This document shows, one piece after another, positions 10,447 to 19,185 of a stretch of 39,710 nucleotides of DNA. The stretch is from Paulinella micropora (taxonomy: Eukaryota > Cercozoa > Imbricatea > Euglyphida), in contig BJOX01000179.1 in assembly GCA_009731375.1 (NCBI GenBank), positions 547,725 to 587,434 of the forward strand, read 5' to 3'. The notes below the pieces were generated by a model that saw only the letters and a list, made by a program, of their open reading frames with translations, ran no database searches and was not told the origin of the DNA. Numbering within the stretch: position 1 is the first letter of the stretch; each line of letters opens with the position of its first letter. Both the position numbers and the translations under genes were made by a program.

Positions 10447-12722
10447 CGAGCCACAGGAGAACTTGCACGAGCAGCATCAGCGCGAAAGTGCAAAGCTCAG
10501 CATTAAGTGCCATTGCGGTAATGAACTACGGGAAAGGTTATCCACTAGCAAGAAGAACTCGGGAAGGGCATACTTTGGTTGCGAAGCCAGGCCGTCCTGT
10601 GGCTTCTTCCTGTGGAAGAGTCACACTCTCGTTGCGTGTACGAACACTTGCCATTGCGGCAAGGCAGCGCACGTTTGGGAGGAAAAAAATGGAACAAAAA
10701 CATTGCGCTGTAACCGAAGCAGAGAAAAGTGTCTCTTCAAAATGACGTGCCCAGCTGATGACAAGGGGAAAACAGGTAGCAATCCAGAAAACAGTGGTAC
10801 CGGTGGCTTAGCAACCTCGTCCTCCTCGTCCTCATCNNNNNNNNNNAACAACCTCGTCCTCCTCGTCCTCCTCGTCCTCATCCGCATCGTCATCCTCACC
10901 TTCGGCGTCATTATTCTCGTCCCCAACCTTAAATCCCCAAGCAGCAGCGCAAGAACAACAGCGGCTGCCGTTTGCAAGCAAGGAAGGTCGAAAGAAAAAA
11001 TCTGCTGCCCCTCCGCTGGACCCTCCGCCTCTGATGCCACCGGACGCGGGAAGAATCGAGATCCAGGACATGTGCTTGGGGGCGAAGGAGAAACCGGTAA
11101 GGTCGCTTAGCCAACACTTAGAGAAAAAGCTCGGCTGGTCGCTGGGTTCCGAATGCGCAGATGGCGGATTCGAGGTCATCGCTCAGCAGATGAATGCACA
11201 CCGTATTGAGGGCGGTCGCCTCACTGCCAGCTCTGTTCGTGCAGAGTGTTGCAGACTGTTTGACAACTTGCCAAAGGAGCAGAAGGAACATTTGCTGAAG
11301 AACGAGCGCCATATATGCGACGAGGCCAAGTACAAGGAACAGCTTTCATTGAGTGTCGCCGAGTTTCGGAAGTTGCTCAGTCGATGTGAACAAGGAGAAC
11401 CTCATCCCGATGCACCTGTGCTGTGGAACGCAGATATCGCTCGTTTGTTGTGCGAGCGATACAATCTGACAATTCACACATTGACTGGTCAGATTCGGTC
11501 GGTCGCTCAAGGTGGCGATACTCGTCTTGGAACTGGCAAAAACCATATATGGATGCTCACAGTCCTGGGTTGGTCTCTTCCTGTCTGGGGCGGCGCGTCG
11601 CCAATGCAATTGATTGCGCACGGCAAGGAGACGCGGTGTGTATCCACGCTTGTGCTATCGGCAAGCGCTCCAGTACTGGAAAAGAAAGTTTGCCCTTTGG
11701 CGTCGGGGACCAAGGAATGCATAAAAGAGACCGAGACTGTTTCCATGTCAAGCGGCATGATGACGACGACCACGACCACCACCACCGCGACCACCACCGC
11801 GACCACTACGACGACGACCACGACGACCACCACCACGGAGGCGACGATGGCGGCGGCGGGGTTTGCTGCTTTTGATCAGTCCAGGCCCGCCACTACGTGC
11901 GCACGCAAAAGAGGAGCAGAGTGCAAACAGCAGTCCCAGGAAATTCTGCATTTCACTTTTACAGATGGCAAGCGACACCGCAATGACTCTATAGAAGACT
12001 TTTTACTCTGTCCGATGGTGTTTGGGAGGTTGGAGCTCAAGGACACACAGGGTAGGCCCATTATGAAAGGCAAAATGCTTGCCAAAATCCTTGCCAAAAT
12101 CTTTCTACTCTTCACGGAAACGAATTGGAAAGACTTCACGTGGGGATGGAACGACCATTTCACCAGTTTAGAAGCAAAGGACATACAGCAGTTGGTCACG
12201 AAAAGAATCTTCATGGACGGGGCAACGTTTTGTTGGTGCTCTCGCGACAAACTGGCCTCAGAGCAGCTTCGGATCGAAGTAAATGGTGGAGTGGAAAGGT
12301 TACGGAACATCCTGGATACTGCATACCGTAAGAGATACCAAGCGACACATAGGGCTGTGCCCCACGACCTCAACATCAAAGTGAAGGCGAGGGGTAGTCT
12401 GGGGCAAGAAAGCACTCTGTGGTCAGGCTTTCGCCAAATGGGGTACAGACATGTTAGAAGGCTTCGTGTGGGTGGAGTTCCAAAGGACGATGCCAGAAGT
12501 CTTCTGGATTTCATGGTCGTTCTCAAGAAGGTCACTGCTGATGCACAACGGAACCATCTGTACCCAATTGACGTCGACGCTACCTTGGGCCTGGCGTGCG
12601 CATTGAGTCCCAAATCGGAAGACTTGTTAGTCAAGCATGGTGCTGTGTCAGAGAACACTCAGGAAGGAGAAGTACTTATGGCTAAATATGCAGCTCAGAC
12701 CCTTCGGACGATTACTTGCTAA
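10447..12722 (+). CDS. Twin GRF zinc finger plus OTU-like protein, segment 1
   Basis: Coding signal starts after a probable acceptor and has no local ATG. Two GRF-type zinc fingers come first: one with IKCHCG, GRAYFGC and CGFFLW (10502-10621), the other with CHCGKAA, LRCNR and CLFKM (about 10636-10757). GRF fingers bind single-stranded nucleic acid. A Ser-rich linker with a 10-N gap (10837-10846) follows. At 11140-11560 an OTU-like fold is suggested by ADGGFEVIAQQM, then VR, then WNADIARLLCERYNLTIHTL and KNHIWMLTV. OTU enzymes cleave ubiquitin with a D-G-N-C nucleophile motif and a late His; here Cys reads Phe (TTC, 11169-11171). A Thr run and about 290 unrecognised residues follow. The frame ends at TAA 12720-12722 and coding continues in another frame, so there is an indel, intron or programmed shift near 12700. 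Confidence 0.6.
11753..11846 (+). repeat. Thr-coding trinucleotide repeat (ACN)n
   Basis: A run of ACG/ACC triplets, broken by two GCG Ala codons, encodes about 25 threonines within the GRF/OTU protein, between the OTU-like part and the unrecognised core. It is a likely flexible, possibly O-glycosylated or phosphorylated linker and a site prone to length change. Confidence 0.85.
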
Positions 12723-14167
12723 AAGTGAACAACAAGGACAAGGTTGGTGAGTTTTGCAAAGTCTTACTGCATGCCAAGGAACTAAAGACGTCCAGTACAG
12801 ATGGAAGGAACTATGTATACTGCCTGAGGGACAAGTTGTACGATAAGCTTCTAGCGATGTTGCACATGGGTTCCTCGCTGACCGTAAGTTATGGAGACTG
12901 TGCTATGAACGTCCATGCTAGCACTGACAACGAAGTCAACACTGCAATGCGCGACGAAGGAGGACAACTCAGACATGGATACACGCGCCCAGAGACAACC
13001 TTCTATCTCACACACCATCTCAACCCCTTTCCCACCGTGGCTGAGATGAGAAAAACCGTGGAACAAAGTGTGCGCTATTTTTGGGAGGCAGGCGCCCTTG
13101 GTAGCGCGTCCGTCCGTGAGAACATGTCCAGACTTTACAGAGACAGAGTCAGCGTGACTCTGATGCTGGATGGCGTGGCCTGGAATATGTTTGAGTATCG
13201 TTGGAGGACAGACCAGCGATGCACTGGAAGGCGGTGGAGGAACAAGAAGTCTTTCAAGAACATGCCAACCCTCTTGAAAAATATAGGTCTAATGGCGGGT
13301 GATCTCCCTTGGATGTTTTACATCTTCAGTTATGATCTTGTTTGCGACGCAACTGGTGTGGTACTCAAGGGGCCAACCATCCATGAGATCAATTCCTGTC
13401 TGCGAAAAGGATCAAGACCGGTCCTGCCAGTTGACAAACAAGGGCAATCCATCGAGCTGCAGAGTGACACATATAAGTGGCGAATGACCAACATGGAGTT
13501 TGGTTTCACCACAGTCCGAAGAACCAAAAAGGAGCAAGTAGAAGTCATGAGTCCGACTGGGCAGCCGCGGCAAGTCAACAAAAAAGTCAGAGGACTGGCC
13601 TTACAGAACTTTCCTCCCAATTGCCAGGCCCTGGGGCTGCCTAAAAATGTACGGCTCTTTGAGAAGGAAGAGGATTGCCAAGCAGCAGTACAACTCCGCC
13701 TACACCAGTATCTCCAACGAGACGAAAAGCATACGGAGGAAGCCGCCGCGAGGCTACAATCTGCCAAGCTCCCTGGAAAAGGCAGCAAGCTGATAATTAC
13801 ATCAAAGATGCCGATACCGAGAGTCCTCCCGCGAGTCAAATCTAGCTGTCGCAGCCTGCTCAGTCTGGCGCCGGCGTTTTACGTAGTCGAGAATGTCAGT
13901 GAAAGAAGAACGTACCACGGTCGCCCTGTTTCACTAGTCATGCTGGAGGGACACCAACATCAGAACTATCGCATTGTGACAGCTGGCGCCAAGGCTCTGC
14001 ATAAGCACAGCATGGACTTGCCCAGTCAGTCAGTTGGCCTTCGCGTGTACAAAGAAACCTTTGTTAACGACGGGCACCGGGATGAGCATGAGTTTTGGAG
14101 CTTGGGCAATCCCCTCTCTCGACAAGCAGTCCGTGTTCGTTTGGCCAAGATGTCCAGAAATACATGA
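12713..14167 (+). CDS. GRF/OTU gene, segment 2, unrecognised core
   Basis: Coding resumes one frame over, directly overlapping the end of segment 1, and runs about 480 codons. It has no ATG at its start, which argues that it is part of the same protein. I recognise no family. Visible features are mixed alpha/beta composition, an aromatic motif (WNMFEYRWRTDQRC), a central Lys-rich stretch and a final SVGLRVYKETFVNDGHRDEH. The good codon structure is typical of a real gene. The last ~15 codons before the TGA at 14165-14167 are probably the wrong frame: the next segment reads well from about 14118, near a CCCTCTCTC tract where an indel is likely. It may be a catalytic core of a large mobile-element or viral protein, but that is inference only. 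Confidence 0.5.
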   Translation, partial: YLLKVNNKDKVGEFCKVLLHAKELKTSSTDGRNYVYCLRDKLYDKLLAMLHMGSSLTVSYGDCAMNVHASTDNEVNTAMRDEGGQLRHGYTRPETTFYLTHHLNPFPTVAEMRKTVEQSVRYFWEAGALGSASVRENMSRLYRDRVSVTLMLDGVAWNMFEYRWRTDQRCTGRRWRNKKSFKNMPTLLKNIGLMAGDLPWMFYIFSYDLVCDATGVVLKGPTIHEINSCLRKGSRPVLPVDKQGQSIELQSDTYKWRMTNMEFGFTTVRRTKKEQVEVMSPTGQPRQVNKKVRGLALQNFPPNCQALGLPKNVRLFEKEEDCQAAVQLRLHQYLQRDEKHTEEAAARLQSAKLPGKGSKLIITSKMPIPRVLPRVKSSCRSLLSLAPAFYVVENVSERRTYHGRPVSLVMLEGHQHQNYRIVTAGAKALHKHSMDLPSQSVGLRVYKETFVNDGHRDEHEFWSLGNPLSRQAVRVRLAKMSRNT

Positions 14168-15461
14168 ACAAACCCATCCTCTTCCTTTCAAGGGTAAAAC
14201 CAAATCCCTATGCGATGTTTTACCAAAAGCGGAAGAGCGCCTTCGAGTGCGGTTCTTTGCTTTTATGGGCAAACTCTGCCAGGCCATTCGTGGCGAAGTT
14301 TCGTGTAATACTATGCCACAAAAGAACATGTCAGTTTGTCTTACGGACCGTAGCGACCTACCAGTCCAGTTGGGACATGCTATAACCTCTACGCTGTTTC
14401 ATATATGGCGGAAACACACTGCTGGATTTCAATTCTGGATAAGGGCTATCAAACAGAAAACTCCCACGGGAAGAGAAGCTAGGAATCTAGCCTATGAGTG
14501 TGTCTGTAAGACTTTGGAAGGCAAGGAGATCTCAGTGAACGGAGAAGCCAACAGGTTGGATGAGGAAGCGATCGCTTTCTTGCAGAGCCTGCATGACAGT
14601 CAACTTCCCGTCGATGATGCAGAAGAAGGAACGGCAGACCGTCCGATTCTCGAGTGGTCCGATCAGGATGCAGAGGATTCACAGCGCTGTCTCAGATCAA
14701 ATTCAGGAGAGGAAGAAAGACAGGAAGAAGAAGAAGAAGAAGAAGAAGAAGAAGAAGAAGAAGGAGAAGACGAAGAAGACGAAGAAGACGAAGAAGAAGA
14801 AGAAGGAGAAGAAGAAGAAGAAGAAGAAGAAGAAGAAGAAGAAGAAGAAGAAGAAGAAGAAGAAGAAGAAGCAGCACGAAAAGAAGGAGGTGGAGAAAAA
14901 CTAGAAAAGAAACAGCAAGAAGAGGAAGAAGACAAGGAAGACGAGGAAGAAGGGAGCGAGGAAGAAGACGTCGAAGAAGAGAGCGAGGAAGAAGACGTCG
15001 AAGAAGACGAGGAAGAAGGGAGTGAGGAAGAAGACGACGAAGGAGAGGGCGAGGAAGAAGATGAAGAAGAAGAGAGCGAGGAAGAAGACTACGAAGAAGA
15101 GGACGAGGACGAGGAAGAAGGGAGTGAGGAAGAAGACGACGAAGGAGAGGGCGAGGAAGAAGATGAAGAAGAAGAGAGCGAGAAAGATGACGAAGAAGGG
15201 AGCGAGGAAGAAGGCAAAGAGGCAAGCACCGACAGTGAGTGGAGTGAAGGAGGCGAAGATGACAACTTTATGCGGTGCAACTTCTTCATCAAGAACAAGG
15301 ACAGACACTGTCTGAATAAGAAGAGAAAATCCGACAGCGAAAACGATAAGTGGCGTTGCCGCTATCATTTGCCTAACGCTTCGCGCAGTCGAGCTGGTAG
15401 CGGGGTGACCAAACACAAACGCCGTCGCATTACCATGGCTCCAAAAAAGTCAACATCATAA
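14118..15461 (+). CDS. GRF/OTU gene, segment 3 with giant acidic tract and basic Cys/His tail
   Basis: Coding continues from the (CT)n tract in a third frame to TAA 15459-15461. The first ~190 residues look folded (for example RFFAFMGKLCQAI and FHIWRKHTAGFQFWI) but are not recognised. About 175 residues follow that are almost entirely Glu with some Asp, Gly and Ser. The last ~65 residues carry a compact Cys/His set (MRCNFF, RHCLNKK, WRCRYH), which may bind zinc, and a Lys/Arg-rich end (KHKRRR, PKKS) that would serve as a nuclear localisation signal. Acidic tracts of this type occur in histone chaperones and nucleolar proteins. Joined with segments 1 and 2 the gene would encode over 1,500 residues; the function is unknown. 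Confidence 0.5.
   Translation, partial: LDKQSVFVWPRCPEIHEQTHPLPFKGKTKSLCDVLPKAEERLRVRFFAFMGKLCQAIRGEVSCNTMPQKNMSVCLTDRSDLPVQLGHAITSTLFHIWRKHTAGFQFWIRAIKQKTPTGREARNLAYECVCKTLEGKEISVNGEANRLDEEAIAFLQSLHDSQLPVDDAEEGTADRPILEWSDQDAEDSQRCLRSNSGEEERQEEEEEEEEEEEEEGEDEEDEEDEEEEEGEEEEEEEEEEEEEEEEEEEEEAARKEGGGEKLEKKQQEEEEDKEDEEEGSEEEDVEEESEEEDVEEDEEEGSEEEDDEGEGEEEDEEEESEEEDYEEEDEDEEEGSEEEDDEGEGEEEDEEEESEKDDEEGSEEEGKEASTDSEWSEGGEDDNFMRCNFFIKNKDRHCLNKKRKSDSENDKWRCRYHLPNASRSRAGSGVTKHKRRRITMAPKKSTS
14707..15235 (+). repeat. Purine-only GAA/GAG/GAC tract, over 500 bp
   Basis: The + strand is almost pure A/G across more than 500 bases, built on GAAGAA with interspersed GAC and GAG. A block with GAAGGGAG(C/T)GAGGAAGAAG recurs several times from about 14945 to 15200. 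In the coding frame it gives the acidic region; the other frames give Lys/Arg or Ser/Leu runs that are artefacts. Such tracts can form triplex DNA and vary in length. Confidence 0.9.
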
Positions 15462-15575
15462 TCATGACTTACTCAAGGCGATCGCGACGGCGGCTTCCCA
15501 TCCCAGTCTGCGCTCGGAATCAGCAGCGCCACCACGCTACACCCATCCACATTTGTGTACGCCCTCATTTTCAGG
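15462..15575. other. Spacer without recognised gene
   Basis: This sequence follows the acidic-tail gene. I see no gene and no clear AATAAA close to the stop codon. Confidence 0.5.
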
Positions 15576-15659
15576 CAGTTGCTGTGAAAACATGAGGCGA
15601 CAGCGAGAAAATAGAGTCAGTTGCTGTGAAAACATGAGGCGACAGCGAGAAAATAGAGT
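15576..15659 (+). repeat. 42-bp perfect tandem repeat, two copies
   Basis: CAGTTGCTGTGAAAACATGA begins each copy (15576-15617 and 15618-15659); the copies are identical. A T/C-rich stretch with a C16 run (15740-15755) and a T9 run follows. No coding role is evident. Confidence 0.9.
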
Positions 15660-15958
15660 CGACGGCGAAAAAAGGAGTGGCAGCCTTGAATAGTAGTAAT
15701 GCCCTGTGGTTGTAATGATTTTTTTTCTTCCTGCTGTTGCCCCCCCCCCCCCCCCTCCACACACACAGACTCGCGGCCTCGCTATCTATCTTTTTTTTTG
15801 TCAAGCTCACCTCTTGCTGTGCTACACGCTAATAGCAGATGCTATGATCGCGTCACATCCTAGGCTACTGAATTGCTTTTCCCCTTCGCTTCCAGTAGAG
15901 GTTTAGCTATTAATATTCATAATAAAAAAGGTGCCAGGTCTAGTGCCATCAACAGAAT

Positions 15959-16108
15959 CTACTGGGGGAAGCTATATGTGAAATCAGAGGGGCGTGTCTT
16001 ATTAATATAAGTATTGATTTGACGTTCGCTTTGCTACTGGGGGAAGCTATATGTGAAATCAGAGGGGCGTGTCTTATTAATATAAGTATTGATTTGACGT
16101 TCGCTTTG
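15959..16108 (+). repeat. 75-bp perfect tandem repeat, two copies
   Basis: Identical units at 15959-16033 and 16034-16108 begin CTACTGGGGGAAGCTATATG and contain an AT-rich stretch with ATTAATATAAG. The surrounding sequence (15900-16560) is AT-rich and shows no gene. Confidence 0.9.
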
Positions 16109-16200
16109 CACGAGATTCAACTATTTATGTCTCAGCAGGTTTTAATTATTAATATTATGTACATATCAATACTAACTAACCTTGTGATAAAATTTGAAAA

Positions 16201-16312
16201 AATATATTTTACACACACTGTCAATTTCACGCAAAACATTCTCTAACTATCNNNNNNNNNNTATATTTTACACACACTGTCAATTTCACGGAAAACATTC
16301 TCTAACTATCAA
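16201..16312 (+). repeat. ~48-bp duplicated flank around a 10-N gap
   Basis: The sequence TATATTTTACACACACTGTC and what follows occurs on both sides of the N run (16252-16261), differing by one base (GCAAAAC versus GGAAAAC). This is probably the same locus placed twice by gap joining. Confidence 0.85.
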
Positions 16313-16591
16313 TCGGACCGTCCGACATCGACTGTGTGAGGTGATGAAGCTGATTTTCCGTGAATTTCCCGCTTCACAAAAAACGGGCCGGACTATCCAG
16401 TTTTTTGGGTAACATAGGGAAATTTCAATGTTTTTTCTCTTATATATTAAAGGAACCAGGCAGCCGCGGCGGGCACTTCCTCTGTTCAACTCTTTTTTTT
16501 AAATTACAAACAATTAAAAAACCCTGACTTGGGTCAGAACGTCTCTACAAAAAAAGAAAGCTGCACGTCCAGCATGGTAGAGTGGAGTACT
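16313..16591. other. AT-rich intergenic sequence
   Basis: I see no gene here. It holds TATATATTAAA near 16441 and several T or A runs. It lies downstream of the minus-strand gene that ends at 16592 and could hold its 3' end. Confidence 0.5.
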
Positions 16592-17791
16592 TCAAATCTC
16601 GTTGCCGCAACTCTTGCAGGCTCTGCGTGAAACGCTAGGCAGGTACGGCTCCGCATGTTGTTCGAACACGCCTTCGCCCGCTTGGCGCAATCCTTTTTGG
16701 CTCAGCGCGACGTTTCTAACTCGATCAAGGGCTGGATCTAGGCTCATAGTTAACAGAACGGCGTTTAGTGTCTCCAGAAAACTGCGGGCCTCTGGGGTCA
16801 GGGTTATGGCTCTCACCCTGGTGATGATCAGGCGCATCCCATGGTAACCAATCCGCCAGCACGCTTGTAGCAAAGTCGACGGATCACTGACGCGGTTTAG
16901 GGCGGAAACCCATTCTTCGGGTAGGTTGGCTTCTTGATACTCAATAAAAGACTTCAACGCTTCGAATTGCTTGGCCTGCACCTGGAATCAATGGGCCTCC
17001 ACTGCCATTGCCATTTTATCGCTTTCTCGTTTGGAGTAAGGCTGTACGAGTCTTTTTCGCCTTGGCAGTTGAAGTGACAATATTTTGTCCAGCTCTACGA
17101 CCGGTATTATGTATGTTCCCACCGATCGCGGATACTCGGTTACTAGCGTGTCCAAGGCTTCTGATAAAAGCGAGGCCGCTGATCGGATGTCTCCTTCAGT
17201 CAGTTGTTTCCCTGGAATACTCATCCCCGCGGGGTCGCGCACCTTCACAAGGTGTCCAATGCCACGTCTAACCTCATCTCCGGTAGTGATGAGTCTTCGG
17301 TCCACATAAAGATAGATCTCAGCGAAGCCAAAGTCAGACACGATGTTTGTCTCTCGGTCGTAATGTTCCGAGCGGGACCCTTTCAGTTCCACGTAAGACA
17401 GAAAGTACCACGAAGAAGAAGCATTTGGAGGCTCGTACTTAAACAAAAAAGATTGGAGGAGCTTGGAGGCCTCAAAGAATAATTCGTCTGGTTGGTTTAG
17501 CCACGCTTGGAATTGTTCATCTCCAGTGGACACTGTCCAGAGCCCGCGAGCAGACAGCGGCAGTTCGGGCGAGAGTTTCAACTCTGCTCGAACCCTTCGG
17601 CAAAGCTCTTTCAAATCTTTGCAATCTTCAATATTAACCCTGCCACGGATCATATCGATAGCCTCCCGCTGGCCTTGTGCCGCGAAGCATTTTACTGCAA
17701 CGTCTTTCAGTGCCATGTTTTTCTTTCCAAAGTCTGCGCCAACACAGAGAGGCTTGAGTTTGTTGCTTTCTTTTTTAACAATAGGAGACAA
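16592..17791 (-). pseudogene. Unrecognised minus-strand gene with one in-frame TGA
   Basis: Two open stretches, 17791-16988 (about 267 codons) and 16981-16592 (129 codons), lie in the same frame and are separated only by TGA at 16988-16990 plus two codons. Amino-acid use is balanced on both sides, which suggests one ~400-residue protein. No domain is recognised. The first half is rich in Lys/Glu/Leu with a SWYFLSYVELKGSRSEHYDR segment. The second half is alpha-helical in look and ends in CKSCGNEI. No ATG opens the frame: a TAG lies shortly upstream of 17791, and the first in-frame ATG is at 17716-17714 (MALKDVAVKC), so an upstream exon or that ATG is the start. The TGA may be a mutation, an assembly error or a readthrough site. 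Confidence 0.5.
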
Positions 17792-18267
17792 CGAAAGGTA
17801 GGTGGGGAGGACGAATAGCCGCTTTAGAAAAGTCTAAACACAGCCAGAGGTGCGAGAGGGGGGGGGGTGTGAGCTGTGCTGCTCCTCAGCCTCCTTCTTC
17901 CGTTTTTCTGTTCACCCTCACGGTTTAAAAGCCATGCTCTCCTCAACAACTCTCCCGAAAGTTTCAGGAGATTTCCCCCCCCCCCCCTCACCCACCCCTT
18001 CATTTCCTTTTTCTTTTGGGCGGGGTAAGGCGGCCCCCCCCCAGCCCTGGGGGGGGGCCTGTCGCAAAGTGGGAAAAGAGGATGGGGGAAAGGGAAGCAG
18101 GGGAGGGGGAAAACGTCTGAGCAAAAAACTCCCGGACGAAACAAAAAAAAGGACATGCCTCTGCTCACGGTGGTGATGGCCGCCGCTACGGGTGCGGACT
18201 GAGAGGAGACAAGCTAGCGAGGACAGGAAAGGACAGGCTCGCTGTTCTGTTTTTGCACGCGCGCTGT
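17792..18267. other. Intergenic G/C-homopolymer-rich sequence
   Basis: This stretch carries several poly-G and poly-C tracts (near 17860, 17977, 18036 and 18050) that could pair as inverted repeats. Low-complexity frames occur on both strands, but I see no recognisable gene. Confidence 0.5.
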
Positions 18268-18454
18268 ATGTTTGTGTTAGCTAGCACGCTGGGCGCCAAG
18301 GCCAGCGCGGCCGCGTTTTCCGCCACCCTGGCTACAACCGCAGGCGGGGGCGGCGGGGCTGTTTCGTTGGCGCTGTGGGGCGCGGCGGTGCTACTCTTGA
18401 CATCTTGCTGGGGCCTGGCGTGCCGGCTCGCCCGCGCGCTCTTCGCGCCCTCGG
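18268..18454 (+). CDS. N-terminus of a hydrophobic membrane protein, cut by gap
   Basis: From ATG 18268 the frame is open for 62 codons and then meets 571 unknown bases. It begins MFVLASTLGAKASAAAFS, continues through an Ala/Thr/Gly-rich stretch, and has a clear hydrophobic segment (SLALWGAAVLLLTSCWGLAC) followed by positively charged residues. This suggests one transmembrane helix, or a signal-anchor region, with the basic side cytosolic. No family is recognisable from this fragment. The opposite strand is also open but Arg/Pro/Ala-biased and looks like a shadow. Confidence 0.35.
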
Positions 18455-19025
18455 NNNNNNNNNNNNNNNNNNNNNNNNNNNNNNNNNNNNNNNNNNNNNN
18501 NNNNNNNNNNNNNNNNNNNNNNNNNNNNNNNNNNNNNNNNNNNNNNNNNNNNNNNNNNNNNNNNNNNNNNNNNNNNNNNNNNNNNNNNNNNNNNNNNNNN
18601 NNNNNNNNNNNNNNNNNNNNNNNNNNNNNNNNNNNNNNNNNNNNNNNNNNNNNNNNNNNNNNNNNNNNNNNNNNNNNNNNNNNNNNNNNNNNNNNNNNNN
18701 NNNNNNNNNNNNNNNNNNNNNNNNNNNNNNNNNNNNNNNNNNNNNNNNNNNNNNNNNNNNNNNNNNNNNNNNNNNNNNNNNNNNNNNNNNNNNNNNNNNN
18801 NNNNNNNNNNNNNNNNNNNNNNNNNNNNNNNNNNNNNNNNNNNNNNNNNNNNNNNNNNNNNNNNNNNNNNNNNNNNNNNNNNNNNNNNNNNNNNNNNNNN
18901 NNNNNNNNNNNNNNNNNNNNNNNNNNNNNNNNNNNNNNNNNNNNNNNNNNNNNNNNNNNNNNNNNNNNNNNNNNNNNNNNNNNNNNNNNNNNNNNNNNNN
19001 NNNNNNNNNNNNNNNNNNNNNNNNN
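18455..19025. other. Assembly gap (571 N)
   Basis: Unknown bases followed by a C-rich tract to 19047. The tail of the membrane protein and perhaps the far upstream part of the first HNH unit are hidden. Confidence 0.98.
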
Positions 19026-19049
19026 CCCCCCCCTCCCCCCCCCCCCCGC

Positions 19050-19185
19050 CAAAAAAAACCTTTAAAAAATCTGTGCAATCTAAGGGAAGGAGGGGGGGGG
19101 GGAGGACACGACCAAAAAAAAGTTTGACTACTTTGTTTTTCCATTAAAAACAAGTCATAATCGACCAAGCTGTCTGGCCTCCAAG
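19050..19185 (+). promoter_or_regulatory. Conserved 5' region of HNH gene 1
   Basis: This region aligns with 20982-21130 upstream of HNH gene 2. Shared elements are AAATCTGTGCAATCTAA, a GGAGGGGGGG tract, GGACACGACC, AAAAGTTTGACTACTTT, CCATTAAA, ACAAGTCATAATCGACC and CCAAGATG around the start codon. The upstream duplication supports co-duplication of promoter and gene. ATTAAA or the A/T stretch may serve as a TATA-like element, but this is inferred. Confidence 0.6.

Noticed and set aside
11876-12658. 260-codon minus-strand frame
   Set aside because: It is antisense to the GRF/OTU gene, with Ser/Arg/Leu-rich composition typical of an antisense shadow.
14560-15225. Poly-Lys, poly-Arg, poly-Ser and poly-Leu frames
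   Set aside because: All are alternative frames of the GAA/GAG repeat. Only the Glu frame continues with normal sequence on both sides.
16966-17010. A 21-nt GT...AG segment that would remove the in-frame TGA of the 16592-17791 gene
   Set aside because: It keeps frame, but introns elsewhere in this window are ~70 nt, and a 21-nt intron would need independent evidence.
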